This document shows positions 26,105-35,295 of a DNA stretch of 64,000 bases, piece by piece. The notes under the pieces were generated by a model, which saw only the letters and a program-made list of their open reading frames with translations, was not told where the DNA came from and did no database searches. The stretch is from NCBI GenBank assembly GCA_009786925.1, contig WRGY01000127.1, positions 1-64,000 on the forward strand, read 5' to 3'. The translations under genes were made by a program, and so were the position numbers. The stretch's first letter is position 1. Every line of letters starts with the position of its first letter. The stretch is from Defluviitaleaceae bacterium (GTDB lineage: Bacteria > Bacillota > Clostridia > Lachnospirales > WQUN01).

Positions 26105-27613
26105 TTAAACTACCACATGAAAAACGTCTTTGCCATAAATTTTTAACCATTCAGCTTTTTTCTTTTTATTCTTTCTAAAATCGAATGTTAGCAAATAACC
26201 GGTGCCAGTATGTTTGCTTTCAAGATATCCACAAAGTTGCTTGTATGCATCCTCTTGTTTAGCCTTGCCATCCCACAACTTTAGCTCAATGATAAACTGC
26301 TGTCTGCCAAAATCTACAACTATATCCATACGCCTCATGTCAATCAGCTGACTTTCTATATGATAGAAGCCGTTACCGTTTATGAGCGGTTTTAGATAAG
26401 ACAGAAATAGAAGTCTACCATGACGCTCTAAAAATTCCTCATCCATGTTGCTAAAGATTTCACCATAATGTTCTGAAAATTTGCGCAAGCATAGTTCCAT
26501 ATCAAATACACCGCCCTGAACTATATCATGTTGCAGAACGCCTGTAATCTGTTTTTTATTTCGCAAATCCTTAGAGATGTAGTAATTGACCATCCTAAGT
26601 TCAAAGATTTTATTGGCTATTGCAATTTTATCGTCTGTATTTACCAAAAAACCATACATAACACCTATACCAACAATGGGGTCATCTATAACAAAGGGCT
26701 TCACTGCTCTCATGATTAATAAATCATATATTAAGGACGATAGCTCCTTGTTGTTTTCAAGGTTTTTAAACATATCATCAAACAAGGTATTGCTTTCGAT
26801 TAGCATTTCCCTTATAGCACCCTGTATTCCGGCTAATGTCCAGTCTCTGCCTGCTTCCTCATCAATACATTGGCAGAGCCTTGATACCAAAAATGGATAC
26901 CCGCTTGTATAGCTATAAATTTCTTTAGATATTAAGTCTACGTCCATCCCTGTATTATGGTCGATTTCATATTTTGAAAGCATGGTCGCGATTTCTGTAG
27001 CACTAAACGACATGTCAACCTTAAAGTTAATGGCTATATTCCATGGCGAATTGTATAGTTTGATATTTTTTATATCATAGACACCCGCAAGTATAACGCT
27101 GTGGAAAGTATTTCTTCTGCCGGCTTTGCGAGCCAAAAACTTTGCTCTTAATATGTCTATAAATTGCAAAAATACACTATTATTACTTGTCCTGTCAACT
27201 TCGTCTATGATTAATACAATTTTTTTGCCTTCACACATTTTTTCAATATGTTCTCCAAGTTCTCCCATACCCTGTATGCTTTTTTCATCCCAGTTTTTAA
27301 TATAATCCATAGAAGCAGTTGTAAATTTTAATGCCTGTACAACCTTCCTTATAAATGCTTTGCAAAACAATTCCGACGACTTAAAACAATCTTCGCCCAT
27401 TTCTTGAAAGCAAATAGATATTACAATATATTCATCAGCCAGAGCCTTAACCAACTCGTTAAGGGTTGTTGTTTTGCCATATTGTCTGGCTCGATTAATA
27501 GTAAAGTAACAACGTCTCTCAACAAGCTCTCTGATTTGCTTTATTTTCCCGCTTATATCAACCATATAATCTTCTTCCGGAGTACATAAGCCTGTTGTAT
27601 TAAATTTATGCAT
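26105..27613 (-). CDS. AAA-like ATPase with C-terminal PD-(D/E)XK domain
   Basis: 502 residues. Residues 41-49 (RARQYGKTT) form the variant Walker A of the AAA-ATPase-like/STAND-type family common in Clostridia and Bacteroidetes; KIVLIIDEVDR is Walker B. The C-terminal 100 residues have the nuclease-type pattern IVVDFGRQQFIIELKLWDG (D..E-x-K), followed by a conserved Q/Y helix. These proteins occur in many copies per genome and their role is not established; defence or genome maintenance has been suggested. ATG 27611-27613. It points away from the ParB-like pair and ends 34 bases before the oxidoreductase gene. Confidence 0.8.
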   Translation of the reverse strand: MHKFNTTGLCTPEEDYMVDISGKIKQIRELVERRCYFTINRARQYGKTTTLNELVKALADEYIVISICFQEMGEDCFKSSELFCKAFIRKVVQALKFTTASMDYIKNWDEKSIQGMGELGEHIEKMCEGKKIVLIIDEVDRTSNNSVFLQFIDILRAKFLARKAGRRNTFHSVILAGVYDIKNIKLYNSPWNIAINFKVDMSFSATEIATMLSKYEIDHNTGMDVDLISKEIYSYTSGYPFLVSRLCQCIDEEAGRDWTLAGIQGAIREMLIESNTLFDDMFKNLENNKELSSLIYDLLIMRAVKPFVIDDPIVGIGVMYGFLVNTDDKIAIANKIFELRMVNYYISKDLRNKKQITGVLQHDIVQGGVFDMELCLRKFSEHYGEIFSNMDEEFLERHGRLLFLSYLKPLINGNGFYHIESQLIDMRRMDIVVDFGRQQFIIELKLWDGKAKQEDAYKQLCGYLESKHTGTGYLLTFDFRKNKKKKAEWLKIYGKDVFHVVV

Positions 27614-27790
27614 GAAAACCTGCCTTCTTTATGGGCATGTTGAAAATCCAAAAAATGAGGACGTGAGCAGGACTTGCCCCTACGAACGCCCACAATACCA
27701 CTATAAAAAAAGATAACACGTACATATACTCATGTCAAACTCCCGGACATTGTCATAACATCTGTCACTGTGGCTCGGATATTCTGGGTC
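27614..27790. other. Divergent intergenic region before the inverted repeat
   Basis: About 180 bases with no gene. It must carry the promoter of the AAA-like ATPase and probably that of the ParB-like pair, but no clear -35/-10 pair is seen. It contains GAGCAGGACTTGCCCCTACG (27665-27684), a GC-rich patch unlike its surroundings that may be part of a dispersed intergenic repeat; only one copy is in this window. Confidence 0.3.
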
Positions 27791-27853
27791 TTATTGCTCC
27801 CCCGATTAAATCCTTACCATTATTAATTCATGATTTAATCGGGGGAGCAATAA
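27791..27853. repeat. Perfect 22-bp inverted repeat upstream of the ParB-like pair
   Basis: The left arm 27791-27812 and right arm 27832-27853 are exact reverse complements (TTATTGCTCC... to ...GGGGGAGCAATAA), with a 19-base AT-rich spacer. The right arm ends 8 bases before the AAGGAGG ribosome site of the first ParB-like gene. It could act as an operator for a dimeric DNA-binding protein, as an RNA hairpin in the leader, or be the remnant of a small mobile element. It is not similar to the known parS consensus. Confidence 0.85.
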
Positions 27854-27873
27854 TAAAAAAAGGAGGCATAACA

Positions 27874-28578
27874 ATGACACCAAAAACAGACCCCGAGTTT
27901 AAATCACTAATCCCACCCCTGTCGGATGAAGAGTATGCACAATTAGAAGAAAACATACTCGCCAAAAAACAATGCCACGACGCGATTATCCTGTGGGAAG
28001 GCACGATAATCGACGGATACAATCGCTTTGCGATATGCGTAGCCCATGGCATAAAGTTTGCTACACGAGAAATATCATTTGCATCAAAGCAGGACGCAAA
28101 AGTGTGGATAATAGAAAACCAACTCGGCAGAAGAAACCTACACGACGCGGCAAGGATAGAGCTTGCACTGGTAAAAACGGAGCTGTTGCGAGAGAAGGCA
28201 AAAGAGAATCTGAAACGCGGCGGCAAACCTTCATCCAAAACGACAAAGTTAAGCACAAAGGATGCAGTAGACATCCAAAAAGTCACCGCAGACGAAGCAG
28301 GTGTAGGGGTCGGCACAGTTAGCCGTTACACACAAATCAAAGAGCATGGCGACCCCGAGCTTTTGGCAAAGGTTAAGTCCGGCGAGCTAAAAATTGGTAC
28401 GGCACACCGAATGATGACGGAGACAATCACAAAGCTAAAACAAGCCACCAAAATGTACGCATATATAGAAGAGCGTTATCCCTTTGCCGATGACGAAATA
28501 AATACCAAAATCCAAAGCGGACTGGAAAAACTATACGAGCAACTGCAAAAACTAAAAGGAGGCGTATTAAATGTCTAA
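27874..28578 (+). CDS. ParB-like nuclease/DNA-binding protein, copy 1
   Basis: 234 residues, ATG 27874, behind AAAAGGAGG. Residues about 10-110 resemble the ParB/Spo0J N-terminal domain (LIPPLSDEEYAQLEENI, IIDGYNRFAIC where ParB has GxxRxxA, and IIENQLGRRNLHDAARIELAL). Residues about 140-185 look like a helix-turn-helix (TADEAGVGVGTVSRYTQI, then ELKIGTAHRM). This arrangement is usual for ParB-like proteins of plasmids and integrative elements. It overlaps copy 2 by 8 bases. No ParA is nearby, so a role in segregation is unlikely; regulation through the adjacent inverted repeat is possible. Confidence 0.75.
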   Translation: MTPKTDPEFKSLIPPLSDEEYAQLEENILAKKQCHDAIILWEGTIIDGYNRFAICVAHGIKFATREISFASKQDAKVWIIENQLGRRNLHDAARIELALVKTELLREKAKENLKRGGKPSSKTTKLSTKDAVDIQKVTADEAGVGVGTVSRYTQIKEHGDPELLAKVKSGELKIGTAHRMMTETITKLKQATKMYAYIEERYPFADDEINTKIQSGLEKLYEQLQKLKGGVLNV

Positions 28579-29281
28579 AAAACTAAAAATCCATGCTGAT
28601 TTTAAAAATCTAATCCCACCACTGCAAGAAGAGGAATTTAAACAACTGGAGCAAAACATCCTATCCCACAAAAAATGTCGCGACTCCATAAAAACATGGA
28701 GGGACTACATCGTAGACGGTCACAACCGCTACGAGATATGCAACAAACACAACATCCCCTACTCCACCACAAGGCTCAGTTTTTCTTCTAAAGAAGAAGC
28801 AAAACTCTGGATTGCAGAAAACCAACTCGGCCGCCGCAACATCACAAAAGCCGCAAGAATCGAACTGGCTCTCACAAAGGCAGAACTACTGCGAGACAAT
28901 GCAAAACATCAAAACGAACATTACAACACAAGAAAAATAGCCGCCGACCTTGCCAATGTAAGCGAAGAGACTATCTACAAGTATATGCAAATAACAAAAA
29001 ACGGCTCGGATGAACTGGTCGAACAGGTAAAAAATGGCGAGGTCAAAATCGGCACAGCACACAAAACTCTCCACACAAGGGAAGTAACCGTACTGTACGA
29101 CGACAGCGATGTTAGGTTTAAAAACACATCTATATGCCACGATAATGTGATGCGGTGCATGGGGGAGATAAGTAAAATTTATACCGCCACAGACAAGATG
29201 TCTCTCAGTGATAAAAATGTTTTAAAATTGCTGGACGGACATGTGAATATGATGGAGAGGGTTTTGTCGTTAGGATTGTAA
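28571..29281 (+). CDS. ParB-like nuclease/DNA-binding protein, copy 2
   Basis: 236 residues, ATG 28571, behind AAAGGAGGC. It is clearly a diverged copy of the preceding protein: NLIPPLQEEEFKQLEQNIL, IVDGHNRYEIC, IAENQLGRRNITKAARIELAL, and an HTH with NVSEETIYKYMQI and EVKIGTAHKTL align in order. The C-terminal 60 residues differ. The two genes are translationally coupled and arose by tandem duplication. Their partner system is not visible. Confidence 0.75.
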   Translation: MSKKLKIHADFKNLIPPLQEEEFKQLEQNILSHKKCRDSIKTWRDYIVDGHNRYEICNKHNIPYSTTRLSFSSKEEAKLWIAENQLGRRNITKAARIELALTKAELLRDNAKHQNEHYNTRKIAADLANVSEETIYKYMQITKNGSDELVEQVKNGEVKIGTAHKTLHTREVTVLYDDSDVRFKNTSICHDNVMRCMGEISKIYTATDKMSLSDKNVLKLLDGHVNMMERVLSLGL

Positions 29282-29310
29282 AGTTTATTGTAAATGATGA
29301 CGATATAAAT

Positions 29311-29332
29311 GAGCAGTGTCGACGCACTGCTC
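29311..29332. promoter_or_regulatory. Hairpin between the ParB-like pair and the glycan locus
   Basis: GAGCAGTG-TCGACG-CACTGCTC, a perfect 8-bp stem. There is no T run after it, so it is either a weak terminator or a protein-binding site. Confidence 0.4.
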
Positions 29333-29347
29333 AGTACACTGCAATGG

Positions 29348-29376
29348 TTGACCACTATCAATAATCGTGATATATT
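29348..29376 (+). promoter_or_regulatory. Predicted promoter of the glycan locus
   Basis: TTGACC (29348-29353) and TATATT (29371-29376) with a 17-base spacer. It is the best promoter candidate before the long run of plus-strand genes to 60354, where gaps are short. It lies 62 bases before the first start codon. Confidence 0.55.
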
Positions 29377-29437
29377 TTTCGACGATTTAGCTCATTAATC
29401 ATTGAGTCTCAAATGTCTGATTAGGCGGGTAAAAATT

Positions 29438-31936
29438 ATGGAAAAGTCACAATACAAACAGATACAGGAATCATTAAATGCAATAGAAAAAGCACAGTCC
29501 TCAAAGATTTACGGTGACTGTCAAGAGAAGGCTCTGTCACTGTGCGATTTTATTGACAAAATAAAAAACAGCGAGACAAAAACTGTTTCCATGCTAGTAG
29601 AATATTGTGAGCTTTTGTTTAAAGTCAACAATGGTGAACTAAAAGAAAAAGTACTAATCGAGAAGCTAGCAAAGATTTCAAACATGGTACGCGCAGAATT
29701 AAAGTCCGACATACTTGAGGTCGTCTTTTTGCCATATCGTGCCGCCATGTTTGATGCACTCGAATCCGTATATTTTGCCGCTTCTGCAGATCCATTTTGC
29801 AATGCATATGTTATCCCCATCCCATATTATGAAATAAATCGAGACAAAACCCTCGGCGTATCTCACTACGACGGAAAAATATACCCGCCAAATATCACCA
29901 TCACCCACTGGGAAGACTATGATATACCTACACGCCGCCCGGATATTATTTTTACACATGTTCCCTATGATGACTTTGGCAATAACTTTACTATCCACCC
30001 CAACTATTACCATAAGAATCTCAGGCAGTTTTGTGATAAGGTTGTTTATATACCTTATTATGTACACGGTGAAAGTTCCTCAGGGTCAAACGCAGGCTTT
30101 GCGACTACTCCCGGTCCTATCCATGCTCACCACACAATCTTAGAAAATGAAAACATAAGGCAGTTTTATATTAGTGTTTATAAAGAGCTGGGAAAAGACC
30201 AAGGCAAACATGCCGCTGATTATTTAGGAAACCTGGATAAAAAATTCTTGGCTCTTGGCTCACCTAAATATGACAAAATAATCAACTTGCAACCGGAGGA
30301 CTGCAATCTACCGGAAGCATGGAAAAAATTGATATATAAACCTAACGCCACACGTAAAAAAGTAATCCTATACAATACACACTGGTCCCCCTTTGTGAAC
30401 AACTCCGCAAGATATTTTAAAAAAGTGCTTAATGTTTTTGCGGATTTTCAAAAAAGGGATGATGTCGTGTTATGGTGGCGGCCTCACCCCAACTGCGAAA
30501 AAAACTTTAGGACATTTAGACCGGAAAATTTGAATGCTTATCTGGAGTTGGTTAGCACTTACAAAAAAGAGGCATGGGGTATATATGACGATACTCCGGA
30601 TTTGCATAGAGCAATAGCTTGTACTGATGCTTATTATGGTAGCTCCGAGTCTTCGCTTACAGCGATGTATAACGCAGCAGCAAAGCCATTCCTGATTGAA
30701 AACATTGAACTCTTACCAACAAAACGAAACGTCATTCCTGTAAATATATGTGATACAAAAGAACATCTTGTTTTTTCGGCATACACAATTAACTCTTTAT
30801 TTTGCATAAACAAGTCGGATGGCAAGGTCAAGAGTTTGGGTGACTTCCCACATGAGCCAGCAGTACAGCTGTTTCAGTATGGGCAATCCGCATCTGTCGG
30901 TGATGTTATTTATTTTGCCCCACTTTCTGCACAAGACATTGCAAGCTACTCTTTGACTGATTTATCGTTTAACAAAATATCATATAATCGCAGCGGCAAC
31001 CCCGGCATATCCAACCGTGCGTTTTATGGTGTTGTGGTTTATGACAAATATGTTTATTTTACTCCATGGAACCATCCCTCCATAATGAGGCTAAATACAG
31101 AGACTAATGAAATCACGTATTTTGATGACTGGATAAAACCCATTGAAAAATTTAAACATATAGATGACGACTTGCAATTCCTTGACCCAATAATAGTTGG
31201 CGAGACAATGTACCTTGCATATGCGCGGGGCAATGCTGTTTTGGCACTCGATATTAACACATTAAAGTTTACGGTATACGAAGTAGGTCAAAAAGGATAC
31301 AGGTATTCAAATATCTGCTATGACGGCGACAGTTATTGGCTAATCCCAAGAATGTGCGACACACCATTGATAAAATGGCATCCTCAAAAAGGCATATTAA
31401 ATGAAATCAACAGCATCCATGAAAAAAATGAGCCAACGCACAAGTACTCCATGTGTACCGCCGCTTTTTGTAATGGCTATTTATGGTTGTTGCCTATTGG
31501 TGCAAGACATGCATATAAAGTTGATGTGACTACCAACGAAGTTCATGTTTTGGATGATTTTGCAAGTGATTGTAATGAAATACACGCAGACTCTCCGCTC
31601 CCAAAATTTAATTACATGAAGAGTGTAGGCGACAGCCTCTATATAACTAAAGTCCGCAATGGAGAGCCGACACTCATACAATACGACACCAAAAATTTAA
31701 AAAAGCATGTGCTTTTGTTACAGACATCCGCAGAAGATAACATTAAAATCGAAAAATTAATCTCTCGGGCAATTGCAAGTGAAAATGCACATCAAGTTTA
31801 TTTTTATGAGTCCGGCTCTATATTTTTAGCTGATTTTATTTCAGGTGTTGTAGATGCCGATACAAGCAAACGAACAAACCCTAATTTTGATGGCAACGCC
31901 GGGGCAAACATTTATGAATACTTTAGAAGGAAATGA
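29438..31936 (+). CDS. CDP-glycerol glycerophosphotransferase-like protein fused to a putative beta-propeller
   Basis: About 832 residues from ATG 29438; an earlier in-frame ATG (29402) has no ribosome site. Residues about 75-430 resemble the TagB/TagF-type CDP-glycerol glycerophosphotransferase fold: RRPDIIFTHVPYDD, VVYIPYYVHG, KFLALGSPKYDKI, VVLWWRPHPNCE and DTPDLHRAIACTDAYYGSSES. Residues about 440-790 hold repeated beta-rich units with a conserved pattern (VGDVIYFAP, YDKYVYFTP, VGETMYLAY, DGDSYWLIP, CNGYLWLLP) spaced 45-60 residues apart, as expected for a propeller. It probably transfers a polyol-phosphate or phosphonate-type group to a glycan at the inner membrane face; the substrate is inferred from the PEP mutase and LicD genes that follow. 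Confidence 0.75.
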   Translation: MEKSQYKQIQESLNAIEKAQSSKIYGDCQEKALSLCDFIDKIKNSETKTVSMLVEYCELLFKVNNGELKEKVLIEKLAKISNMVRAELKSDILEVVFLPYRAAMFDALESVYFAASADPFCNAYVIPIPYYEINRDKTLGVSHYDGKIYPPNITITHWEDYDIPTRRPDIIFTHVPYDDFGNNFTIHPNYYHKNLRQFCDKVVYIPYYVHGESSSGSNAGFATTPGPIHAHHTILENENIRQFYISVYKELGKDQGKHAADYLGNLDKKFLALGSPKYDKIINLQPEDCNLPEAWKKLIYKPNATRKKVILYNTHWSPFVNNSARYFKKVLNVFADFQKRDDVVLWWRPHPNCEKNFRTFRPENLNAYLELVSTYKKEAWGIYDDTPDLHRAIACTDAYYGSSESSLTAMYNAAAKPFLIENIELLPTKRNVIPVNICDTKEHLVFSAYTINSLFCINKSDGKVKSLGDFPHEPAVQLFQYGQSASVGDVIYFAPLSAQDIASYSLTDLSFNKISYNRSGNPGISNRAFYGVVVYDKYVYFTPWNHPSIMRLNTETNEITYFDDWIKPIEKFKHIDDDLQFLDPIIVGETMYLAYARGNAVLALDINTLKFTVYEVGQKGYRYSNICYDGDSYWLIPRMCDTPLIKWHPQKGILNEINSIHEKNEPTHKYSMCTAAFCNGYLWLLPIGARHAYKVDVTTNEVHVLDDFASDCNEIHADSPLPKFNYMKSVGDSLYITKVRNGEPTLIQYDTKNLKKHVLLLQTSAEDNIKIEKLISRAIASENAHQVYFYESGSIFLADFISGVVDADTSKRTNPNFDGNAGANIYEYFRRK

Positions 31937-31942
31937 TGCTTA

Positions 31943-33517
31943 ATGACTAAGAGAGAAAAATTTCGCAAACTGCTTAATCACAATAAACATTTTTTTTTGA
32001 TGGAGGCTCATGACGGCCTCTCGTCTAAAATCGTGGAGGAAACGGGGTTTTCTGCGATATGGGCGAGCGGGTTGTCTATCACTGCGTCGCTAGGTGTGCG
32101 TGATAATAACGAAATCTCATACACACAGTTATTGGATGTCCTTGAATATATGAATGACGCAACAAGCTTACCTATTTTAGTCGATGGCGATACAGGCTAT
32201 GGTAATTTTAACAACGCTTCTGTTCTTTTGCGAAAACTGGAAGAGAGAGGCATTGCGGCCGTATGCATTGAAGACAAAAAATTCCCAAAAACAAACTCAT
32301 TTTTAGAGGATAGCATGGATGCATTAGCCGACCCTTTAGAGTTTGCAGGAAAAATAAGAGCAATGAAAGCGGCACAAAGCTCCCCTGATTTTACTGTAGT
32401 AGCAAGATTAGAGTCTTTTAATGTTGGGGCAGGGCTTGATGATGCAATAAAACGGGCGCGTATTTATGTAGAAGCCGGTGCAGATGCACTGCTTGTGCAT
32501 TCTAAACGTTCGGACTCAAAGGATATTGATGATTTCCTTTCAAGTTTTGATATGGACGTACCCATTTTCTTGGTACCCACAAAGTATTACACCGTCCCCG
32601 TAAACCACCTCACAAAAGACATACGTGTACGAGGTATAATCTGGGCTAACCAAAGTGTACGCGCATGTGTAAGTGCAATGCAATCCATTTGCAAGCAAAT
32701 TTTTAACGAAGGCTCTATCGCCAACGCAGAGGAATCAATTGCTTCGGTCTCTGAAATATTCAGGCTCCAAAGGCATGACGAATATGTTGAAATGGAGAAA
32801 AAATACCTCCCACCCGGTACCCCCTCTTCCGCCATTATCTTAGCGGCAGGCTCACCCGGAAAATTTGGAATAGAAAAGCCTAAAGCACTAATTTCGATAA
32901 ATGGACAAAGCCTACTGGAACATCAAATCACAGCATTGACATCTGTTGGCATTGCTAACAAAACCATTGTGCGAGGTTATAAAAAAGAACATATCTCTAT
33001 GCAAGGATACTCTTACGTTGATAACGACAAATGGCAGACTACCGATGCCATGTATTCACTTTCACTCGCATCTAAGGGCATAGTCGAGCCATATCTGGTG
33101 CTATACAGCGATGTGTTTTTTAAACGCTACTTGTTGCATAATTTAATTTTGTTCTCTAATCAAACAGATGCGGATATTATATTAGTGTGCGTGAAAGAAA
33201 ATTATATATTTAGCGGCTCTTTGGTGGTGGACAACTCGCCGGACTATCTTGGAAACAATGACACTGCATTAATCACCGGGGTTTCGGACAGTAGTTATGG
33301 CGACACCGAAAAAACCGTATACTTTAGTGGCTTGATGATGGTGAAAAATCACGAAGGTATAAATAATCTCTTGGAGTGTAAAGACATTGATACATTATCA
33401 TCAAGGATGCTGTTTTCTCGCGCACTAGAGTACGGAATGAAAATTGCTGCAATAATAGCCTCTACAGATGCCATAGTTGACATAAACACCGTTCAGGACT
33501 TGATGAAGGTGAGGTAG
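31943..33517 (+). CDS. Phosphoenolpyruvate mutase fused to a nucleotidyltransferase
   Basis: 524 residues. Residues 1-285 are a PEP phosphomutase: DGDTGYGNF at 81-89 and the signature EDKKFPKTNS at 110-119 distinguish it from isocitrate lyase relatives. It makes the C-P bond, phosphonopyruvate from PEP. Residues about 295-524 are an NTP-transferase domain (AIILAAGSPGKFGIEKPKAL; VLYSDVFF with the metal Asp), the type that in PntC-like proteins couples CTP to 2-aminoethylphosphonate. The usual Arg of the GxGxR loop is missing (GSPGKF), so activity of this half is uncertain. The decarboxylase gene follows after 2 bases. Confidence 0.92.
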   Translation: MTKREKFRKLLNHNKHFFLMEAHDGLSSKIVEETGFSAIWASGLSITASLGVRDNNEISYTQLLDVLEYMNDATSLPILVDGDTGYGNFNNASVLLRKLEERGIAAVCIEDKKFPKTNSFLEDSMDALADPLEFAGKIRAMKAAQSSPDFTVVARLESFNVGAGLDDAIKRARIYVEAGADALLVHSKRSDSKDIDDFLSSFDMDVPIFLVPTKYYTVPVNHLTKDIRVRGIIWANQSVRACVSAMQSICKQIFNEGSIANAEESIASVSEIFRLQRHDEYVEMEKKYLPPGTPSSAIILAAGSPGKFGIEKPKALISINGQSLLEHQITALTSVGIANKTIVRGYKKEHISMQGYSYVDNDKWQTTDAMYSLSLASKGIVEPYLVLYSDVFFKRYLLHNLILFSNQTDADIILVCVKENYIFSGSLVVDNSPDYLGNNDTALITGVSDSSYGDTEKTVYFSGLMMVKNHEGINNLLECKDIDTLSSRMLFSRALEYGMKIAAIIASTDAIVDINTVQDLMKVR

Positions 33518-33519
33518 CC

Positions 33520-34593
33520 ATGATAAATACCGACGATTTTTTAGAACATTTATTAAATAACGGTATTGAAAAAATTGCAGGTGTGCCATGCTCATTTCTT
33601 AGTTCTTTAATAAATCGTGCAACTGATAGAGGTATGTATGTGCCATTTACCAACGAGGGAGATGCAACTGCATATGCTGCCGGTTATGCCCTTACAGGTA
33701 AAAAATGTGCAGTAATCATGCAAAACTCCGGATTATCCAATGCATTATCGCCCTTGTCATCATTAAACAAACTTTTTGGGCTAAATACTTTGTTGATTAT
33801 AGGAAATCGTGGCGTGGATGACGAACCTCAGCATAAGATAATGGCAGGAGCAGTAAAGCCTTTTTTAGATGCATTAAAAATACCTTATTACGATGCTGAA
33901 AACGGCGATAAATCTCTGCTTAATACATTTGAGGCGATTTCTAAAAACTCCGTAGCTATCCTTGTTAATCAAAAAGATACTTTTTCGTCTGCAAAAAGAG
34001 ATGTGATTTTTTACCCGGAAAAGCCTTTAAGGCATAATATACTCGAAGCTATCGCGGGATGTGCCAAGGATAAAGATGTCGCAATACTCACCACAACAGG
34101 GTTTACAAGCCGAGAAATGTATTCCATAAAGGACAGAGCATTTAATTTTTACATGGTTGGGTCGATGGGTTGCCTCTCGTCCCTCGCTATGGGTGTAGCT
34201 GAGTCGATGCCGGGCAAAAAGGTTATTGCAATAGATGGTGACAGCGCATGTCTTATGAGACTTGGTGCTCTATACACACTTACTGCACATGCCCCTGACA
34301 ACCTGTGTTATATAGTATTGGATAATGACGGAAACGAATCCACCGGGAACCAACCCAATTCTATATGCGAGAGTAGATTATTTAATGTGATGTCAGCGTT
34401 ACATGAGACAAAAAAAACAGAGTCCCCCGAAGCAGTTGCAAATGAGGTTTCGGCTTTTTTCAGGCTCGGTAAGTATACACAGATATACAACCCGATACGT
34501 ATGGGAAGCATAGATAACTTGCCAAGGCCTGACAGGGAATTGATTTTTAACCAAGCCAATCGCTTCACATCCCATATTACACAACACTCATGA
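33520..34593 (+). CDS. Phosphonopyruvate decarboxylase
   Basis: 357 residues. A ThDP-dependent enzyme that drives phosphonate synthesis by converting phosphonopyruvate to phosphonoacetaldehyde. Family motifs: GVPCSFLSSLINRA at about 20-33, FTNEGDATAYAAGYALTG with the catalytic Glu, and the ThDP site GDSACLMRLGAL...LDNDGNESTGNQP, where the usual GDGS reads GDSA. ATG 33520 begins 2 bases after the mutase stop. Its stop overlaps the phosphoesterase start as ATGA. No phosphonoacetaldehyde aminotransferase of the AepZ type follows. Confidence 0.92.
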   Translation: MINTDDFLEHLLNNGIEKIAGVPCSFLSSLINRATDRGMYVPFTNEGDATAYAAGYALTGKKCAVIMQNSGLSNALSPLSSLNKLFGLNTLLIIGNRGVDDEPQHKIMAGAVKPFLDALKIPYYDAENGDKSLLNTFEAISKNSVAILVNQKDTFSSAKRDVIFYPEKPLRHNILEAIAGCAKDKDVAILTTTGFTSREMYSIKDRAFNFYMVGSMGCLSSLAMGVAESMPGKKVIAIDGDSACLMRLGALYTLTAHAPDNLCYIVLDNDGNESTGNQPNSICESRLFNVMSALHETKKTESPEAVANEVSAFFRLGKYTQIYNPIRMGSIDNLPRPDRELIFNQANRFTSHITQHS

Positions 34594-35285
34594 AGATTGC
34601 GGTGATGGCAGACATCCATGCAAATATACACGCACTCAATGCTGTTTTGCATGATTGTGAAAAAGAATGTGTTGAAAAGTTTTGGTTGCTCGGTGATTAT
34701 GTAGACTATGGCGCGGCTACTATCCCCGTGTTAAATAAATTAAAGTCCCTCCGCGCAGAACATGCTTTGGCAGGCAATCACGATGCCTGTTTGTTTTCGG
34801 TTCATATACGCCCAAGCCAAACGCCACATGGATATGCGTCATACCAACATACAAAAATGCAGTATGAAAAAAATGCAGACTCCTTTAGTTGGCTTAAAGA
34901 CCTTTTGCCGTCTCAGATTGCTCAAGGTGGCAATACACTGCTTGTACATGGAACACCCAATGACCCTTATTGGGGCAAATTTTTACCAACTGACACATCA
35001 ACTTTACAAGAAATAATTTCATACATGGAGATAAACAATCACGAGTATTTATTTATGGGGCATTCTCACATCAGCTTTATGCTTACTCTCGATGGGAGAA
35101 GGATAATAAACCCCGGTAGTGTAGGACAACCCAGAAACGGCTACCCAAATGCACAGTACTTAATTTTTGATGACGGCGAAATTATCTTTAAAAATATATG
35201 TTACGATATAAATGCTGCGGCATCTGAAATAGAAGCCGCCGGATTGCCTGAATATTTATCAAAAAGGCTTTTTATAGGAAAGTAG
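34590..35285 (+). CDS. Calcineurin-like metallophosphoesterase (YfcE/MJ0936 type)
   Basis: 231 residues. The two-metal phosphoesterase motifs are complete: DIHANIHALNAVL, GDYVDYG, GNHDA, LVHGTPND and GHSHIS. It starts inside the decarboxylase stop (ATGA), so it is part of the phosphonate unit. Close relatives hydrolyse small phosphodiesters. Here it might trim a nucleotide-linked intermediate, but the substrate is unknown. Confidence 0.85.
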   Translation: MKIAVMADIHANIHALNAVLHDCEKECVEKFWLLGDYVDYGAATIPVLNKLKSLRAEHALAGNHDACLFSVHIRPSQTPHGYASYQHTKMQYEKNADSFSWLKDLLPSQIAQGGNTLLVHGTPNDPYWGKFLPTDTSTLQEIISYMEINNHEYLFMGHSHISFMLTLDGRRIINPGSVGQPRNGYPNAQYLIFDDGEIIFKNICYDINAAASEIEAAGLPEYLSKRLFIGK

Positions 35286-35295
35286 AGCTGATAAA

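Noticed and set aside
27791-27853. Inverted repeat as a parS centromere site
   Set aside because: It does not resemble the known parS consensus, the arms are too long and no parA is present.
27828-28316. 162-codon minus-strand frame opposite ParB-like copy 1
   Set aside because: Shadow of the ParB-like gene; it would start inside the coding sequence and end in the inverted repeat.
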